Assembly: GCF_030816965.1 (NCBI RefSeq)
Contig: NZ_JAUSYQ010000002.1
Coordinates: forward strand, 5,181,501-5,245,500
Origin: Streptomyces canus
GTDB taxonomy: Bacteria; Actinomycetota; Actinomycetes; Streptomycetales; Streptomycetaceae
Direction: 5' to 3'
DNA length: 64,000 nt
Within the stretch, counting starts at the first letter, position 1. Every line of letters starts with the position of its first letter. Below, piece after piece: positions 26,320 through 34,384 of the stretch. Below the pieces are notes generated by a model. It was not told the DNA's origin, did no database searches, and saw only the letters and a list, made by a program, of their open reading frames with translations. The translations under genes and the position numbers were made by a program.

Positions 26320-26571
26320 TTAAACGCCGTATCCGTCGGAGTATCCGTCCCGGCGCACATGCCGCTCCTCCTCGACGACCGTCGGCGCGGTGGGCGGTAC
26401 CACCACGCGCCGCCGCCGGGCGATGCTGCTGAACGTCGTCACGCCGATCAGTCCCACGATCATCAGGATCACACCGACCAGGTCGAGGTTGACCCCCTGC
26501 ATGTGCCAGTCGGTGGCGAACGTGAGGATTGCTCCCACGGCGATGAGAATGATGCACCCGCCGAGGCCCAT
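26320..26571 (-). CDS. DUF6458-like small two-helix membrane protein
   Basis: This 83-residue protein has two hydrophobic helices (GGCIILIAVGAILTFAT and LVGVILMIVGLIGVTTF) joined by a short loop DWHMQGVNLD. A charged, Val/Pro-rich cytosolic tail ends YSDGYGV. The pattern matches the small actinobacterial DUF6458 family, whose function is unknown. ATG 26571 has GGGAGG at good spacing. It is downstream of the M18 peptidase on the same strand with a 68-base gap, and upstream of the glycosyltransferase. Confidence 0.82.
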   Translation of the reverse strand: MGLGGCIILIAVGAILTFATDWHMQGVNLDLVGVILMIVGLIGVTTFSSIARRRRVVVPPTAPTVVEEERHVRRDGYSDGYGV

Positions 26572-26639
26572 GAGTGTCGCCTCCCTGTCCGGTCCGGTCG
26601 TTCCGGCCCGAACCTGCGGGTACCCCCACATCCCGCGAA

Positions 26640-27959
26640 CTACCCCTCCAGGAACGCCACCAGAGCGTTTGCCAGCAGATGCGGGTCGTCCGCGCCGCAC
26701 AACTCCCGGACGCTGTGCATCGACAGGATCGCCACCCCGATGTCGACGGTCTTGATGCCGTGCCGGGCCGCGGTGATCGGGCCGATGGTCGTGCCGCAGG
26801 GCATGGAGTTGTTGGAGACGAAGGACTGGAACGGCACGCCGGCCTTCTCGCAGGCGGCGGCCCACACGGCCCGACCAGAACCGTCCGTGGCGTACCGGTT
26901 GTTGACGTTGACCTTGAGGATCGGTCCGCCGTTGACGCGCGGGTGGTGCGTCGGGTCGTGCCGCTCCGCGTAGTTGGGGTGCACGGCGTGCCCGGTGTCG
27001 GAGGACAGACACACCGTCCCCGCGAAGGCCCGCGCCCGGTCCTCGTACGACCCGCCGCGCGCGAACACCGAGCGCTCGAGGATCCCGCCGAGCAGCGGCC
27101 CGTCCGCGCCCGTGTCCGACTGCGAACCGTTCTCCTCGTGGTCGAAGGCGGCGAGGACGGGGATGTACGGCAGCTCCGAGCCGCCGGCCACCGCGGTCAG
27201 GGCGGCCACCCCGGCGTGCACGGACAGCAGGTTGTCCATGCGCGGGCCCGCCACCAACTCCTTGTCCCGGCCCAGGTAGGCGGGCGCCTCCACGGAGTGC
27301 GTCATCAGGTCCCAGCCGGTCACCTGGCCCGCGCCGAGCCCCGACTCCTCCTCCAGGAAGGCGATCAGGTCACCGTCGCGCACATCGTCGCCGAGACCCC
27401 AGATGGGCTGCAGATGCCGCTGCTTGTCGAGCTTGAGCCCCTCCGCCGACACCGCGCGGTCCAGGTGGATCGCCAGCTGCGGCACTCGGAGCAGCGGCCG
27501 GTCCACGTTCACCAGCCGCGTCGAACCGTCCCGCAGGGTCAGCCGGCCCGCCAGCCCCAGGTCGCGGTCGAGCCAGGAGTTCATCAGCGGCCCGCCGTAG
27601 ATCTCCACGGCCACCTGGCGCCAGCCGTGCGCCCCGGTGTCCGGCAGCGGCTTGACCCGCAGGTTCGGGGAGTCGGTGTGCGCGCCGACGATGCGGTACG
27701 GCGTGTGGGGCGCCGCGCCCTCGGGGACGTACCAGGCGATGATCGCGCCGCCGCGCAGCACGTACTTGCCGCCGCTCCCCGAGGCGGAAGCCCCCGCGGT
27801 CTCCGCGTCCCAGGCGTCCGTCTCCGAGACCTGGCGGAAGCCGGCCTTCTCCAGCCGCTCGGCGGCGTTCGCCACCGCGTGGTACGGCGTGGGGCTCGCC
27901 GCCAGGAAGGTCATGAGGTCGTCGGTGTGGCCGCGGTCGAGGCGGTGGGGTGCGCTCAT
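26640..27959 (-). CDS. M18 family zinc aminopeptidase
   Basis: This 439-residue cytosolic metalloaminopeptidase of the aspartyl-aminopeptidase family (M18) removes N-terminal, often acidic, residues. Metal and catalytic motifs are VGAHTDSPNLRVKP, GPRMDNL, FDHEENGS (catalytic Glu pair) and CLSSDTGHAVHPNY. SMPCGTTIGPI and the final His ligand in AILSMHSVRELCG are also present. ATG 27959 (MSAPHRLD) is the usual start; an upstream ATG adds three residues. Its upstream side holds a decayed permease fragment. Confidence 0.93.
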   Translation of the reverse strand: MSAPHRLDRGHTDDLMTFLAASPTPYHAVANAAERLEKAGFRQVSETDAWDAETAGASASGSGGKYVLRGGAIIAWYVPEGAAPHTPYRIVGAHTDSPNLRVKPLPDTGAHGWRQVAVEIYGGPLMNSWLDRDLGLAGRLTLRDGSTRLVNVDRPLLRVPQLAIHLDRAVSAEGLKLDKQRHLQPIWGLGDDVRDGDLIAFLEEESGLGAGQVTGWDLMTHSVEAPAYLGRDKELVAGPRMDNLLSVHAGVAALTAVAGGSELPYIPVLAAFDHEENGSQSDTGADGPLLGGILERSVFARGGSYEDRARAFAGTVCLSSDTGHAVHPNYAERHDPTHHPRVNGGPILKVNVNNRYATDGSGRAVWAAACEKAGVPFQSFVSNNSMPCGTTIGPITAARHGIKTVDIGVAILSMHSVRELCGADDPHLLANALVAFLEG

Positions 27960-28132
27960 GGCAGCCACCCTAAGGTGCCGTGCAGCCGTGTCGAGCCGCG
28001 GTTCCGTGAAGGAACACGGTGCCGCGGAGCCGACTTGATCGGGAAGCGGCGGAGGCGTATGCCGTTTCGCGGACGGGACCGCCCGACCGAGCGCGCCCGG
28101 TCAGCCCGGCACCGCCCCGGGACCTTCCGCGG

Positions 28133-28448
28133 TGGTCCCGGGGCCGCGGCGGCGAAGCGGCGTCGGCGGCGCAGTGCCTCCGCCGACTGGATGCGGGCGG
28201 CGCACCAGGCCGGGTGGAGGCCTGCCAGGAGGCCCGTGGCCAGGCCGACGGCCGGGCGGCGGCGAGGGTGACAGGGTGGACGACCGGGGTCCAGTCCCGT
28301 ACCACCGCCACCGCGACCACGGTGATCACACCGACGCTGGTGCCGACCAGGCCGCCCAGCGCAGACCGATCTCTCCCGTGCGCTCCAGCACGGCCACCAG
28401 GGTCGTGTTGGCGATGCCCCTCACAAGAAACACGGACGGGTGCGTCAT
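28133..28448 (-). pseudogene. remnant of a MacB/FtsX-type ABC permease C-terminus
   Basis: Three short frames read as one FtsX-domain end. First comes GIANTTLVAVLERTGEIGLR from the ATG at 28448, then GLVGTSVGVITVVAVAVVRD with DWTPVVHPVTLAAA, then GLATGLLAGLHPAWCAAR with IQSAEALRRRR. These are the helix 2-3 to C-terminus signature of MacB-family permeases. About 25 residues between GEIGLR and GGLVG are missing and two frame changes are present. The ATG overlaps the TGA of the upstream membrane-protein gene (ATGA at 28445-28448). Upstream permease domains are absent. Recognition is strong and function is lost. Confidence 0.78.
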
Positions 28449-29311
28449 TCGCCGGCTTTCGCGGCGGCGTCGTTCACCTTCGGATCGACCCACTGCTGCC
28501 ACCGCTTGCTCGTCGCGAGGGCCTGCACCTGGGCCGCCCGGTACTCGGTCCCGGTCGCGGTCACGACCACGCGCGTACCGTCCGGGCGCAGTACGTCGGC
28601 GGTGAGTTCGGCGCCGGAGCCGCTGCCGCTTTCGTGGAAGAGCAGTACCGACCCGTCACCCAGCTTGGCGATCCGGCAGCTGTCGTCCCCCTCCCGGCAG
28701 GCGTAGTGCCGGCCCAGGCCATCGGACGAGGGCATGTGGGTCGGACCCGCCACCTCGGGCTTGCTCGACCGGCGGCTTCCGGGCCACGCGTCACCATCCT
28801 GGCCGCTCTTCTTCTGTTCCTGGACGAACCCTCCTTGCAGCCACACGGCCACCGTGCCCCCGTCCGCCAAGGTGACCTTGCCGTACGTCTGCACGGCGGT
28901 GTACGCCGGGTCGCTGTCCCGTGACTCGGTCCTCGTCACCGAGGGCCCGCCCGGCAGCAGCTCGGTCAGCAGGGCGACCGTGGCGGCGCCCGTCACGGGT
29001 TCCTTGCCGGGCGGGGCGGAGTCGCTGCCGACGGAGAAGTCGGGCAGAGCGACGGTCTGCATCGTGTCCCCCCGCTGTCCGGGCAGGGCGAGGAGCAGCA
29101 CCGCGGCCGTCAGTGCCGCCGCCGCCGAGACGGACGTACTCCACAGCGCCACCCGCCTGCGGCGCCGGGTGCGGGTGCCCCGGGCCACCCCGCCCGCCAC
29201 CATGAAATCGGTGCGCAGCGGGAGGTCGTTCAGCGCGGTGTCCAGGGCGCGGGAGAACTCGGGGCCGTACCGCGGGTCGTCGTCGAAGAGTGTGGACTTG
29301 TCGTGCCGCAT
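28445..29311 (-). CDS. single-pass membrane protein, candidate anti-sigma factor
   Basis: The 288-residue product has a cytosolic N-terminus of about 55 residues (DDPRYGPEFSRALDTALNDL), a basic stop RRRRR, and one membrane helix (ALWSTSVSAAAALTAAVLLL). A long exported domain includes WLQGGFVQEQ and ACREGDDSCRI. I do not recognise the exported domain. It lies 67 bases downstream of a SigE-family sigma factor on the same strand. Membrane proteins in that place often hold the sigma factor inactive, so anti-sigma function is inferred from context only. No zinc anti-sigma HxxxCxxC motif is visible. Confidence 0.78.
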   Translation of the reverse strand: MRHDKSTLFDDDPRYGPEFSRALDTALNDLPLRTDFMVAGGVARGTRTRRRRRVALWSTSVSAAAALTAAVLLLALPGQRGDTMQTVALPDFSVGSDSAPPGKEPVTGAATVALLTELLPGGPSVTRTESRDSDPAYTAVQTYGKVTLADGGTVAVWLQGGFVQEQKKSGQDGDAWPGSRRSSKPEVAGPTHMPSSDGLGRHYACREGDDSCRIAKLGDGSVLLFHESGSGSGAELTADVLRPDGTRVVVTATGTEYRAAQVQALATSKRWQQWVDPKVNDAAAKAGE

Positions 29312-29378
29312 GGGTGCGCCGTCCTTTCCGGTGTCGCGGGGTCCGGGGCGGGTCCGGCCGCCGGGGCCGGAATCGGGG

Positions 29379-29885
29379 TCAGTGCACGGCGATCGAGTCC
29401 TGTCCGTCCCCTATCGTCCGGCGCAGTCTGGCCAGGGCTCTGCTGCTGCGGTTGCGCACCGAACCCTTGGTCATGCCCAGCACGGACGCGGTCTCCTCCA
29501 CGCTGCGGTCCTCCCAGTAGCGCAGGACGACGACCGCACGATCGCGTGGCGGCAGTTCGGCCAGTGCGGCGAGCAAGGTGACGCGCAGGGCGCTGTCCGG
29601 GCCGGAGGAGGCGTGCTCGGGCAGTACCGCCACGGGACGCTCCGAGGAGCGCCGCAGCCGTTGGTGCGAGATGTAGGTGCGCATGAGCACGGTGTGGGCG
29701 TACGCCTCCGGGCTGTCCGTGCGCCGTACCCGGGACCAGGACGAGAAGATCTTTCCGAGTACCGTCTGCACCAGGTCCTCGGCCAGGTGCCAGTCGCCGC
29801 TCATCAGCAGGGCGGTGCGGAAGAGGCGCGGTGTGAGGGCGCGGGCGAACCCCTGGAACTCCTCCAGAGTGCTGGCAGTCGACAC
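29379..29885 (-). CDS. SigE-family ECF RNA polymerase sigma factor
   Basis: This 168-residue ECF sigma factor has region 2 with the LFRTALLMSGDWHLAEDLVQ helix and the -10 recognition segment KIFSSWSRVRRTDSPEAYAH. Region 4 has the -35 helix-turn-helix RYWEDRSVEETASVLGMTKG then SVRNRSSRALARLR. These match the SigE-like family of small actinobacterial sigmas (TIGR02983). The GTG start at 29885 begins MSTASTLEEFQGFARA, and a purine-rich GAGGAGAGGG precedes it. It probably directs its own operon with the membrane protein that follows. The signal sensed is unknown. Confidence 0.9.
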   Translation of the reverse strand: MSTASTLEEFQGFARALTPRLFRTALLMSGDWHLAEDLVQTVLGKIFSSWSRVRRTDSPEAYAHTVLMRTYISHQRLRRSSERPVAVLPEHASSGPDSALRVTLLAALAELPPRDRAVVVLRYWEDRSVEETASVLGMTKGSVRNRSSRALARLRRTIGDGQDSIAVH

Positions 29886-29990
29886 TCGGTTCCGCCCTCT
29901 CCTCGCCGTCAGCTCCTCCACACCCGGTAGACGCTCCGGCCCACCGCTGGTGTCACACCGGGCCCGCAGATTTTTTCCGGGAACGAAAAC

Positions 29991-30030
29991 GGCGGCGGCC
30001 CGTCCCCCACCAGGGGAGCGGGCCGCCGCC
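29991..30030 (-). terminator. terminator after the acyl-CoA dehydrogenase gene
   Basis: Arms GGCGGCGGCCCG (29991-30002) and CGGGCCGCCGCC (30019-30030) form a 12-bp stem, with a second small stem in the 16-base loop. On the minus strand it follows the dehydrogenase stop and is trailed by GTTTTCG and an A-run. Confidence 0.85.
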
Positions 30031-30054
30031 ACGGCGGGCCGGAGACCGGTCGGA

Positions 30055-31881
30055 TCAGAACGCGGCCTCGTCCAGCTCCATCAGGTCCAGCTCGACGCCC
30101 TCGGCGATCTTGCGGGCCAGGGTCACGCCGGGCAGGACGTTGTCCGCGAAGAACTTCGCCGCCGCGATCTTGCCGGTGTAGAACGCCTTGTCCTTGGCGG
30201 AGGCCGTCTCCAGCTTCTCGGCGGCGATCGCCGCGCCCTTGAGGAGCAGGTAGCCGACGACGACGTCACCGGACGCCATCAGCAGGCGGGTGGTGTTCAG
30301 GCCCACCTTGTAGATGTTCTTGACGTCCTGCTCGGTGGCCGCGAGGTCGGTCAGCATCAGACCGACGATGGCCTCCAGCTCGACGGCCGCCTTGGCCAGG
30401 TGCTCACGGGCACCCGCGAGCTCCTCGCCGCCGGTGCCCAGCGCCAGGAACTTCTTGATGTCCTCGGCGAGGGAGTTCAGGGCCGCGCCCTGGTTGCGGA
30501 CGATCTTCCGGAAGAAGAAGTCCTGACCCTGGATCGCGGTGGTGCCCTCGTACAGGGTGTCGATCTTGGCGTCGCGGATGTACTGCTCGATCGGGTACTC
30601 CTGGAGGAACCCGGAGCCGCCGAAGGTCTGCAGCGACTGGGCGAGCTGCTCGTAGCCCTTCTCCGAGCCGTAGCCCTTGACGATCGGCAGGAGCAGGTCG
30701 TTCAGTGCGTGCTCGGTCTTCGTGTCCTCGCCCGCGGCCTCCTTGACGGCGATCGCGTCCTGGATCGAGGCGGTGTAGAGGACGAGGGCGCGCATGCCCT
30801 CCGCGTACGCCTTCTGCGTGATCAGCGCACGGCGCACGTCGGGGTGGTGGGTGATGGTGACCTTGGGCGCCGTCTTGTCCATGAAGTTCGCGAGGTCCGG
30901 GCCCTGGACGCGCTCCTTGGCGTACTCCAGGGCGTTCAGGTAGCCCGTCGACAGCGTGGAGATCGCCTTCGTGCCGACCATCATCCGCGCGAACTCGATG
31001 ATCCGGAACATCTGACGGATGCCGTCGTGCTTGTCGCCGATCAGCCAGCCCTTGGCGGGGTGCCGGTCGCCGAAGGTCATCTCGCAGGTGTTGGAGGCCT
31101 TCAGGCCCATCTTGTGCTCGACGTTCGTCGCGTAGACGCCGTTGCGCTCGCCCAGCTCGCCGGTCTCGAAGTCGAAGAGGTACTTCGGGACGAGGAAGAG
31201 GGACAGCCCCTTGGTGCCGGGACCGGCACCTTCCGGCCGCGCGAGCACGTAGTGAAGGATGTTCTCCTCCATGTCGTGCTCACCGGACGTGATGAAACGC
31301 TTGACGCCCTCGATGTGCCAGGAGCCGTCCTCCTGCTGGACCGCCTTGGTACGCCCGGCGCCGACGTCGGAGCCCGCGTCGGGCTCGGTCAGCACCATGG
31401 TCGAGCCCCAGGTCCGCTCCACGGCGATCCGGGCGATCTTCTTCTGGACCTCGTTGCCCTCGTCGAAGAGGATCCCGGCGAACGCCGGGCCGGAGGAGTA
31501 CATCCACACGGCCGGGTTCGCGCCGAGGACCAGCTCGGCGTACGACCAGATCAGCGACGGCGGAGCCGTCGTGCCGCCGATCTCCTCGGGCAGGCCCAGC
31601 CGCCAGTACTCGGAGTCCATGAAGGCCTTGTAGCTCTTCTTGAAGGACGCCGGGACCGGGGCGGTGTTCGTCTCGGGGTCGAAGACCGGCGGGTTGCGGT
31701 CGGCGTCCGTGAAGGACTCCGCCAGCTCGTTCTCCGAGAGACGGGTCAGTTCCTCGAGGATGCTCTTCGCGGTCTCTACGTCCATCTCCGCGAAGGGCCC
31801 GGTGCCGTACAGCTTGTCGCGCCCGAGTACTTCGAAGAGGTTGAACTCGATGTCGCGCAGATTCGACTTGTAGTGCCCCAT
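30055..31881 (-). CDS. acyl-CoA dehydrogenase (long FadE5-like form)
   Basis: This 608-residue flavoprotein catalyses the first oxidation of fatty acyl-CoA beta-oxidation. It has the FAD/substrate region [15 protein letters not shown], the central beta domain with [12 protein letters not shown] and [13 protein letters not shown], and the C-terminal helical domain with [20 protein letters not shown]. The active-site region [14 protein letters not shown] carries the likely catalytic Glu. An additional C-terminal helical domain makes it about 200 residues longer than classic acyl-CoA dehydrogenases, as in mycobacterial FadE5. ATG 31881 ([13 protein letters not shown]) is the family start. Two TACC-N4/5-GGTA-like sites upstream may bind a TetR regulator. 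Confidence 0.93.
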   Translation of the reverse strand: MGHYKSNLRDIEFNLFEVLGRDKLYGTGPFAEMDVETAKSILEELTRLSENELAESFTDADRNPPVFDPETNTAPVPASFKKSYKAFMDSEYWRLGLPEEIGGTTAPPSLIWSYAELVLGANPAVWMYSSGPAFAGILFDEGNEVQKKIARIAVERTWGSTMVLTEPDAGSDVGAGRTKAVQQEDGSWHIEGVKRFITSGEHDMEENILHYVLARPEGAGPGTKGLSLFLVPKYLFDFETGELGERNGVYATNVEHKMGLKASNTCEMTFGDRHPAKGWLIGDKHDGIRQMFRIIEFARMMVGTKAISTLSTGYLNALEYAKERVQGPDLANFMDKTAPKVTITHHPDVRRALITQKAYAEGMRALVLYTASIQDAIAVKEAAGEDTKTEHALNDLLLPIVKGYGSEKGYEQLAQSLQTFGGSGFLQEYPIEQYIRDAKIDTLYEGTTAIQGQDFFFRKIVRNQGAALNSLAEDIKKFLALGTGGEELAGAREHLAKAAVELEAIVGLMLTDLAATEQDVKNIYKVGLNTTRLLMASGDVVVGYLLLKGAAIAAEKLETASAKDKAFYTGKIAAAKFFADNVLPGVTLARKIAEGVELDLMELDEAAF

Positions 31882-31938
31882 GGCGACGGCTCCGTAAAGA
31901 GTTCGGCGAGGCACTTGGATCCTCGCGCTAGTACACAT

Positions 31939-31976
31939 ACCAACAAGTAGCTCCGATGATGCTACCCGTCGGTAAT
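31939..31976. promoter_or_regulatory. two related imperfect palindromes upstream of acyl-CoA dehydrogenase
   Basis: TACCAACAAGTAG (31939-31951) and TACCCGTCGGTAA (31964-31976) share a TACC-spacer-GGTA/AGTA plan, 25 bases centre to centre, 58-95 bases upstream of the gene's ATG. TetR-type repressors of fatty-acid oxidation bind sites of similar form. The specific regulator is unknown. Confidence 0.45.
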
Positions 31977-32010
31977 AAGTCGCAACCCCGATCAGGCCAT
32001 CTGTGACGGT

Positions 32011-32868
32011 TCACACCGCGATGGTCAGCGTGGCGGTGTACCCCTCCTCCACGCTCCCCTTCACCTCCGCGAGCTGCTGGTCGTGGCCGTCCCTGAAGAC
32101 GCTGTCCGACTCCAGGGAGAGCCGGCCCAGGTTGTCCACGCTGCTCTCGTAGCCCTCGGTGGCGTACACCGTGTCGCAGACGTCCTTCGGGAGCGCGAGC
32201 TGCGAGGTGCTCGTGATCGCGGTGGCGCTCGTCGCGTCCCCGAGGCTGCCGTAGACCTCGAAGTGGATGTGCGGCCAACGGCCGGTGTAGCAGCCCGGGA
32301 AGACGCTGGTGAAGGTGACCTCTCCCCGGTCGTCGGTCTCCTGGACGCCGCGCAGGTAGTTCTCGTCGGCGACACCCTCGGTGTACAGCGAATAGCCGCC
32401 CTCGCGGTCGCAGTGCCACACATAGACGGCCGCGCCCCGCTTCGGGGTCCCGCAGCCGGAGGCGGCGTCCACGACCGTGAGCGTGAAGGTCAGGGGGACG
32501 CCCTCGGCGGTGCCGCCCGCGGAGTCACCGAAGCTCCTGGTGATGTCGCTGCGGACGACCCCGCTCTCCTTCAGCACGTTCACGCCGTTCGAGCCGTCGC
32601 CGGGGTAGGGCCCGGCGGTCTCCTCGGGGACGGTGGCGCACTCGGCGGAACGCGCGGCGCCCGCCGAGGGCGAAGAGGGTGGGTCGGCGGCCGCAGGAGA
32701 AGAGGCGTCGTCGGCCGTGCAGCCCACCAGGGGCACCAGACCCGCCCCCACGCCCGCCATGAGCCGGATCATCCGTCGGCGGGCGAGCACGGGAAGGTCG
32801 TAGGAGAGCCCTCTGTCGTGCTCGTGGATCTCGTGCTCATGGACCTCGTCGTCGTGATGTCGGCGCAT
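32011..32868 (-). CDS. intradiol ring-cleavage dioxygenase-like lipoprotein
   Basis: This 285-residue exported protein has the catalytic fold of intradiol (catechol/protocatechuate) dioxygenases. All four iron-ligand positions seem kept: Tyr in EGGYSLY, Tyr in FPGCYTGRWPHIHFEVY, and the two His of HIH. TAGPYPGDGSNGVNVL is the family entry motif (EGPYY). Export is by a twin-arginine-like signal (ARRRMIRLMAGVGAGLVPLVG) with lipobox LVGC, so it is probably a membrane-anchored extracytoplasmic enzyme. The extreme N-terminus is His/Asp/Glu-rich (HHDDEVHEHEIHEHD), an unusual metal-binding-like lead. A second, broken gene of this family lies at 41703. Confidence 0.85.
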   Translation of the reverse strand: MRRHHDDEVHEHEIHEHDRGLSYDLPVLARRRMIRLMAGVGAGLVPLVGCTADDASSPAAADPPSSPSAGAARSAECATVPEETAGPYPGDGSNGVNVLKESGVVRSDITRSFGDSAGGTAEGVPLTFTLTVVDAASGCGTPKRGAAVYVWHCDREGGYSLYTEGVADENYLRGVQETDDRGEVTFTSVFPGCYTGRWPHIHFEVYGSLGDATSATAITSTSQLALPKDVCDTVYATEGYESSVDNLGRLSLESDSVFRDGHDQQLAEVKGSVEEGYTATLTIAV

Positions 32869-32988
32869 GAATCGACGCTACGAGCGGGGGGTGCCGGAAG
32901 CCCAGGGCCGGCGGCTGTCGGGTCGCTGTCGGTTTCCCGGGTGCCGGTGGCCGCCCGCCACCCCCACCCCCTCGGTACTCTTACGCCC

Positions 32989-33465
32989 ATGTACGGCTAC
33001 GACCAGAGCGCTGGTGCCCAGCAGCAGTACGGCGTCCCGCCGCAGCAGCCCATGGCCGGCGGTGTGGGCGGGTACGGCCAGCAGCCACCGCTGTACCCCG
33101 AGCCGTCCCCGCCCTCCCTCGCGGACGCGGTGCGCGCCTTCACCACCGGGCAGATGTCGGCCGAGGACTTCCAGCAGGTCTTCGCCACGTCCAAGGTCTA
33201 CTGCCCGCGCGGCGACAACCCCGGATTCCTCGCCCTGCACAACACCCAGCAGCCGGTGATTCCCATGTTCACCACCCTCAAGGAGCTGCGGCGGTACGCG
33301 GGCAAGGAGTCCAAGTACTTCGTGATCACCGGCGCCGAGGTCCTCGACCTGCTGCCGACCGGATACGGGTTCGTCCTCGACATGGAGGGTGAGCACCGGA
33401 TCGTCTTCGACGCGAAGGCGGTGGAGCAGATGGTCGAGTTCGCCATGCGGAGGATGTACGGGTAG
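32989..33465 (+). CDS. SseB-like N-terminal domain protein
   Basis: This 158-residue protein has a Gln/Gly/Pro-rich disordered N-terminus (about 45 residues, YDQSAGAQQQYGVPPQQPM). An SseB-type alpha/beta domain follows (SKVYCPRGDNPGFLALH, QPVIPMFTTLKELRRYAGK, YGFVLDMEGEHRIVFDAKAV). SseB domains are often regulatory or immunity-like partners, but function here is not known. The ATG at 32989 follows TACTCT by seven bases, consistent with a leaderless message. It is divergent from the dioxygenase-like gene and convergent with the TetR gene. Confidence 0.8.
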   Translation: MYGYDQSAGAQQQYGVPPQQPMAGGVGGYGQQPPLYPEPSPPSLADAVRAFTTGQMSAEDFQQVFATSKVYCPRGDNPGFLALHNTQQPVIPMFTTLKELRRYAGKESKYFVITGAEVLDLLPTGYGFVLDMEGEHRIVFDAKAVEQMVEFAMRRMYG

Positions 33466-33502
33466 CGCGCTCACCGCCTCGCGGATTCAGGTGCCCGGGG
33501 AA

Positions 33503-34240
33503 TCAGGAGCCCGGTGTTTCAAGGCGCAGTGACAGGCCGTCCAGGACGATGTCCAGGGCGGCCTCGAATTTCGCGTCCCTCAGCGCCGCCGGGTCCGTGG
33601 TCGCCGCCTCCTGCGTCTCGGCGTAGCCCTGGGACAGGTGGCTGTGAGGGGCCGTGGCCTGTTGCACCGCGGGCAGGAGGCGGGCGATCAGGCCCGACTC
33701 GGAGTCGCCGGAGCGGGCGACCGTGGTGAGCCAGGCGGCCTCCGTGGTGCTCATGCCGATCACGTACGACAGCACCGCGTCGATCGCCGTGCCGGGATCG
33801 GGGAATCCGGCGGCCGTGAACAGCGCCGCCAGCCGCTCCGAGTAGGACATGAGGTTGGGGCCGAGATAGGCGAGGCCCGCCTGGCCGAGCACCGGGGGCA
33901 GCCACGGGTGCCGCAGCGCCGTCGTGCGGAAGGACCGGGCCGCCTGCGTGACGGCCGCGCGCCACTCGGGGCCGTCCGCCGACGGGACGTGGATCTCCGC
34001 GGCGACTTCATCCACCGCCAGCTCCATCAGCTCGTCCTTCGTGGCCACGTGCCGGTAGAGGGAGGCCGCCCCGGCGTTCAGCCGCGTGGCGAGCTTGCGC
34101 ATGCTCAGCGCCTCTACGCCCTCCGCGTCCAGCATGACGATCGCCTCGCGCACGATCGCGGCACGGCTGAGTGCCGGCTGGTCGGACTCGCGCTGAGGGC
34201 GGGCCCAGACGGAGGGGATGGGGCTCGGCTTCGTCGTCAT
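33503..34240 (-). CDS. TetR-family regulator (TetR_C class), local repressor of the efflux gene
   Basis: This 245-residue regulator has the DNA-binding domain at about residues 25-72 (LSRAAIVREAIVMLDAEGVE then LSMRKLATRLNAGAASLYRH). A C-terminal ligand domain follows, with an HPWLPPVLGQAGLAYLGPN segment typical of tetracycline-repressor C-domains. ATG 34240 has AAGGAGAA upstream. It is divergent from an MFS exporter, and three copies of a TGCGTAC-N2/3-GTTC motif fill the gap. Hence it very likely represses both genes and is released by the drug or metabolite exported. Confidence 0.92.
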   Translation of the reverse strand: MTTKPSPIPSVWARPQRESDQPALSRAAIVREAIVMLDAEGVEALSMRKLATRLNAGAASLYRHVATKDELMELAVDEVAAEIHVPSADGPEWRAAVTQAARSFRTTALRHPWLPPVLGQAGLAYLGPNLMSYSERLAALFTAAGFPDPGTAIDAVLSYVIGMSTTEAAWLTTVARSGDSESGLIARLLPAVQQATAPHSHLSQGYAETQEAATTDPAALRDAKFEAALDIVLDGLSLRLETPGS

Positions 34241-34270
34241 CGGTTCTCCTTCTTCCGCGGCCCGACCTGC

Positions 34271-34346
34271 TGCGTACGTCGTTCGCGTCGAGCGTACAGG
34301 AATCGGTGCTTGCGTACGCTGTTCCGTTGTGCGTACAGTGTTCGCA
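34271..34346. promoter_or_regulatory. three operator copies between TetR gene and MFS exporter
   Basis: TGCGTACGTCGTTCGCG (34271), TGCGTACGCTGTTCC (34311) and TGCGTACAGTGTTCGCA (34330) are variants of one motif. The third is nearly perfectly symmetric (TGCG-ACA-TGT-CGCA with single-base spacers) and covers the exporter -10 box. Such an arrangement fits autoregulation by the adjacent TetR protein. Confidence 0.7.
34310..34339 (+). promoter_or_regulatory. promoter of the MFS exporter
   Basis: TTGCGT (34310-34315) and TACAGT (34334-34339) are separated by 18 bases and lie 46 bases before the exporter ATG. The -10 is inside operator copy 3, so repressor binding would block polymerase. Confidence 0.6.
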
Positions 34347-34384
34347 ACGAAGGAACGGTGTTCACGAAGCCGGAGGGGAATCTC

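Noticed and set aside
29677..31950. A 757-codon open frame on the plus strand opposite the acyl-CoA dehydrogenase gene
   Set aside because: It is the antisense shadow of a clear gene, with the His/Gly/Val-rich composition that GC-rich third positions produce. No family motifs.
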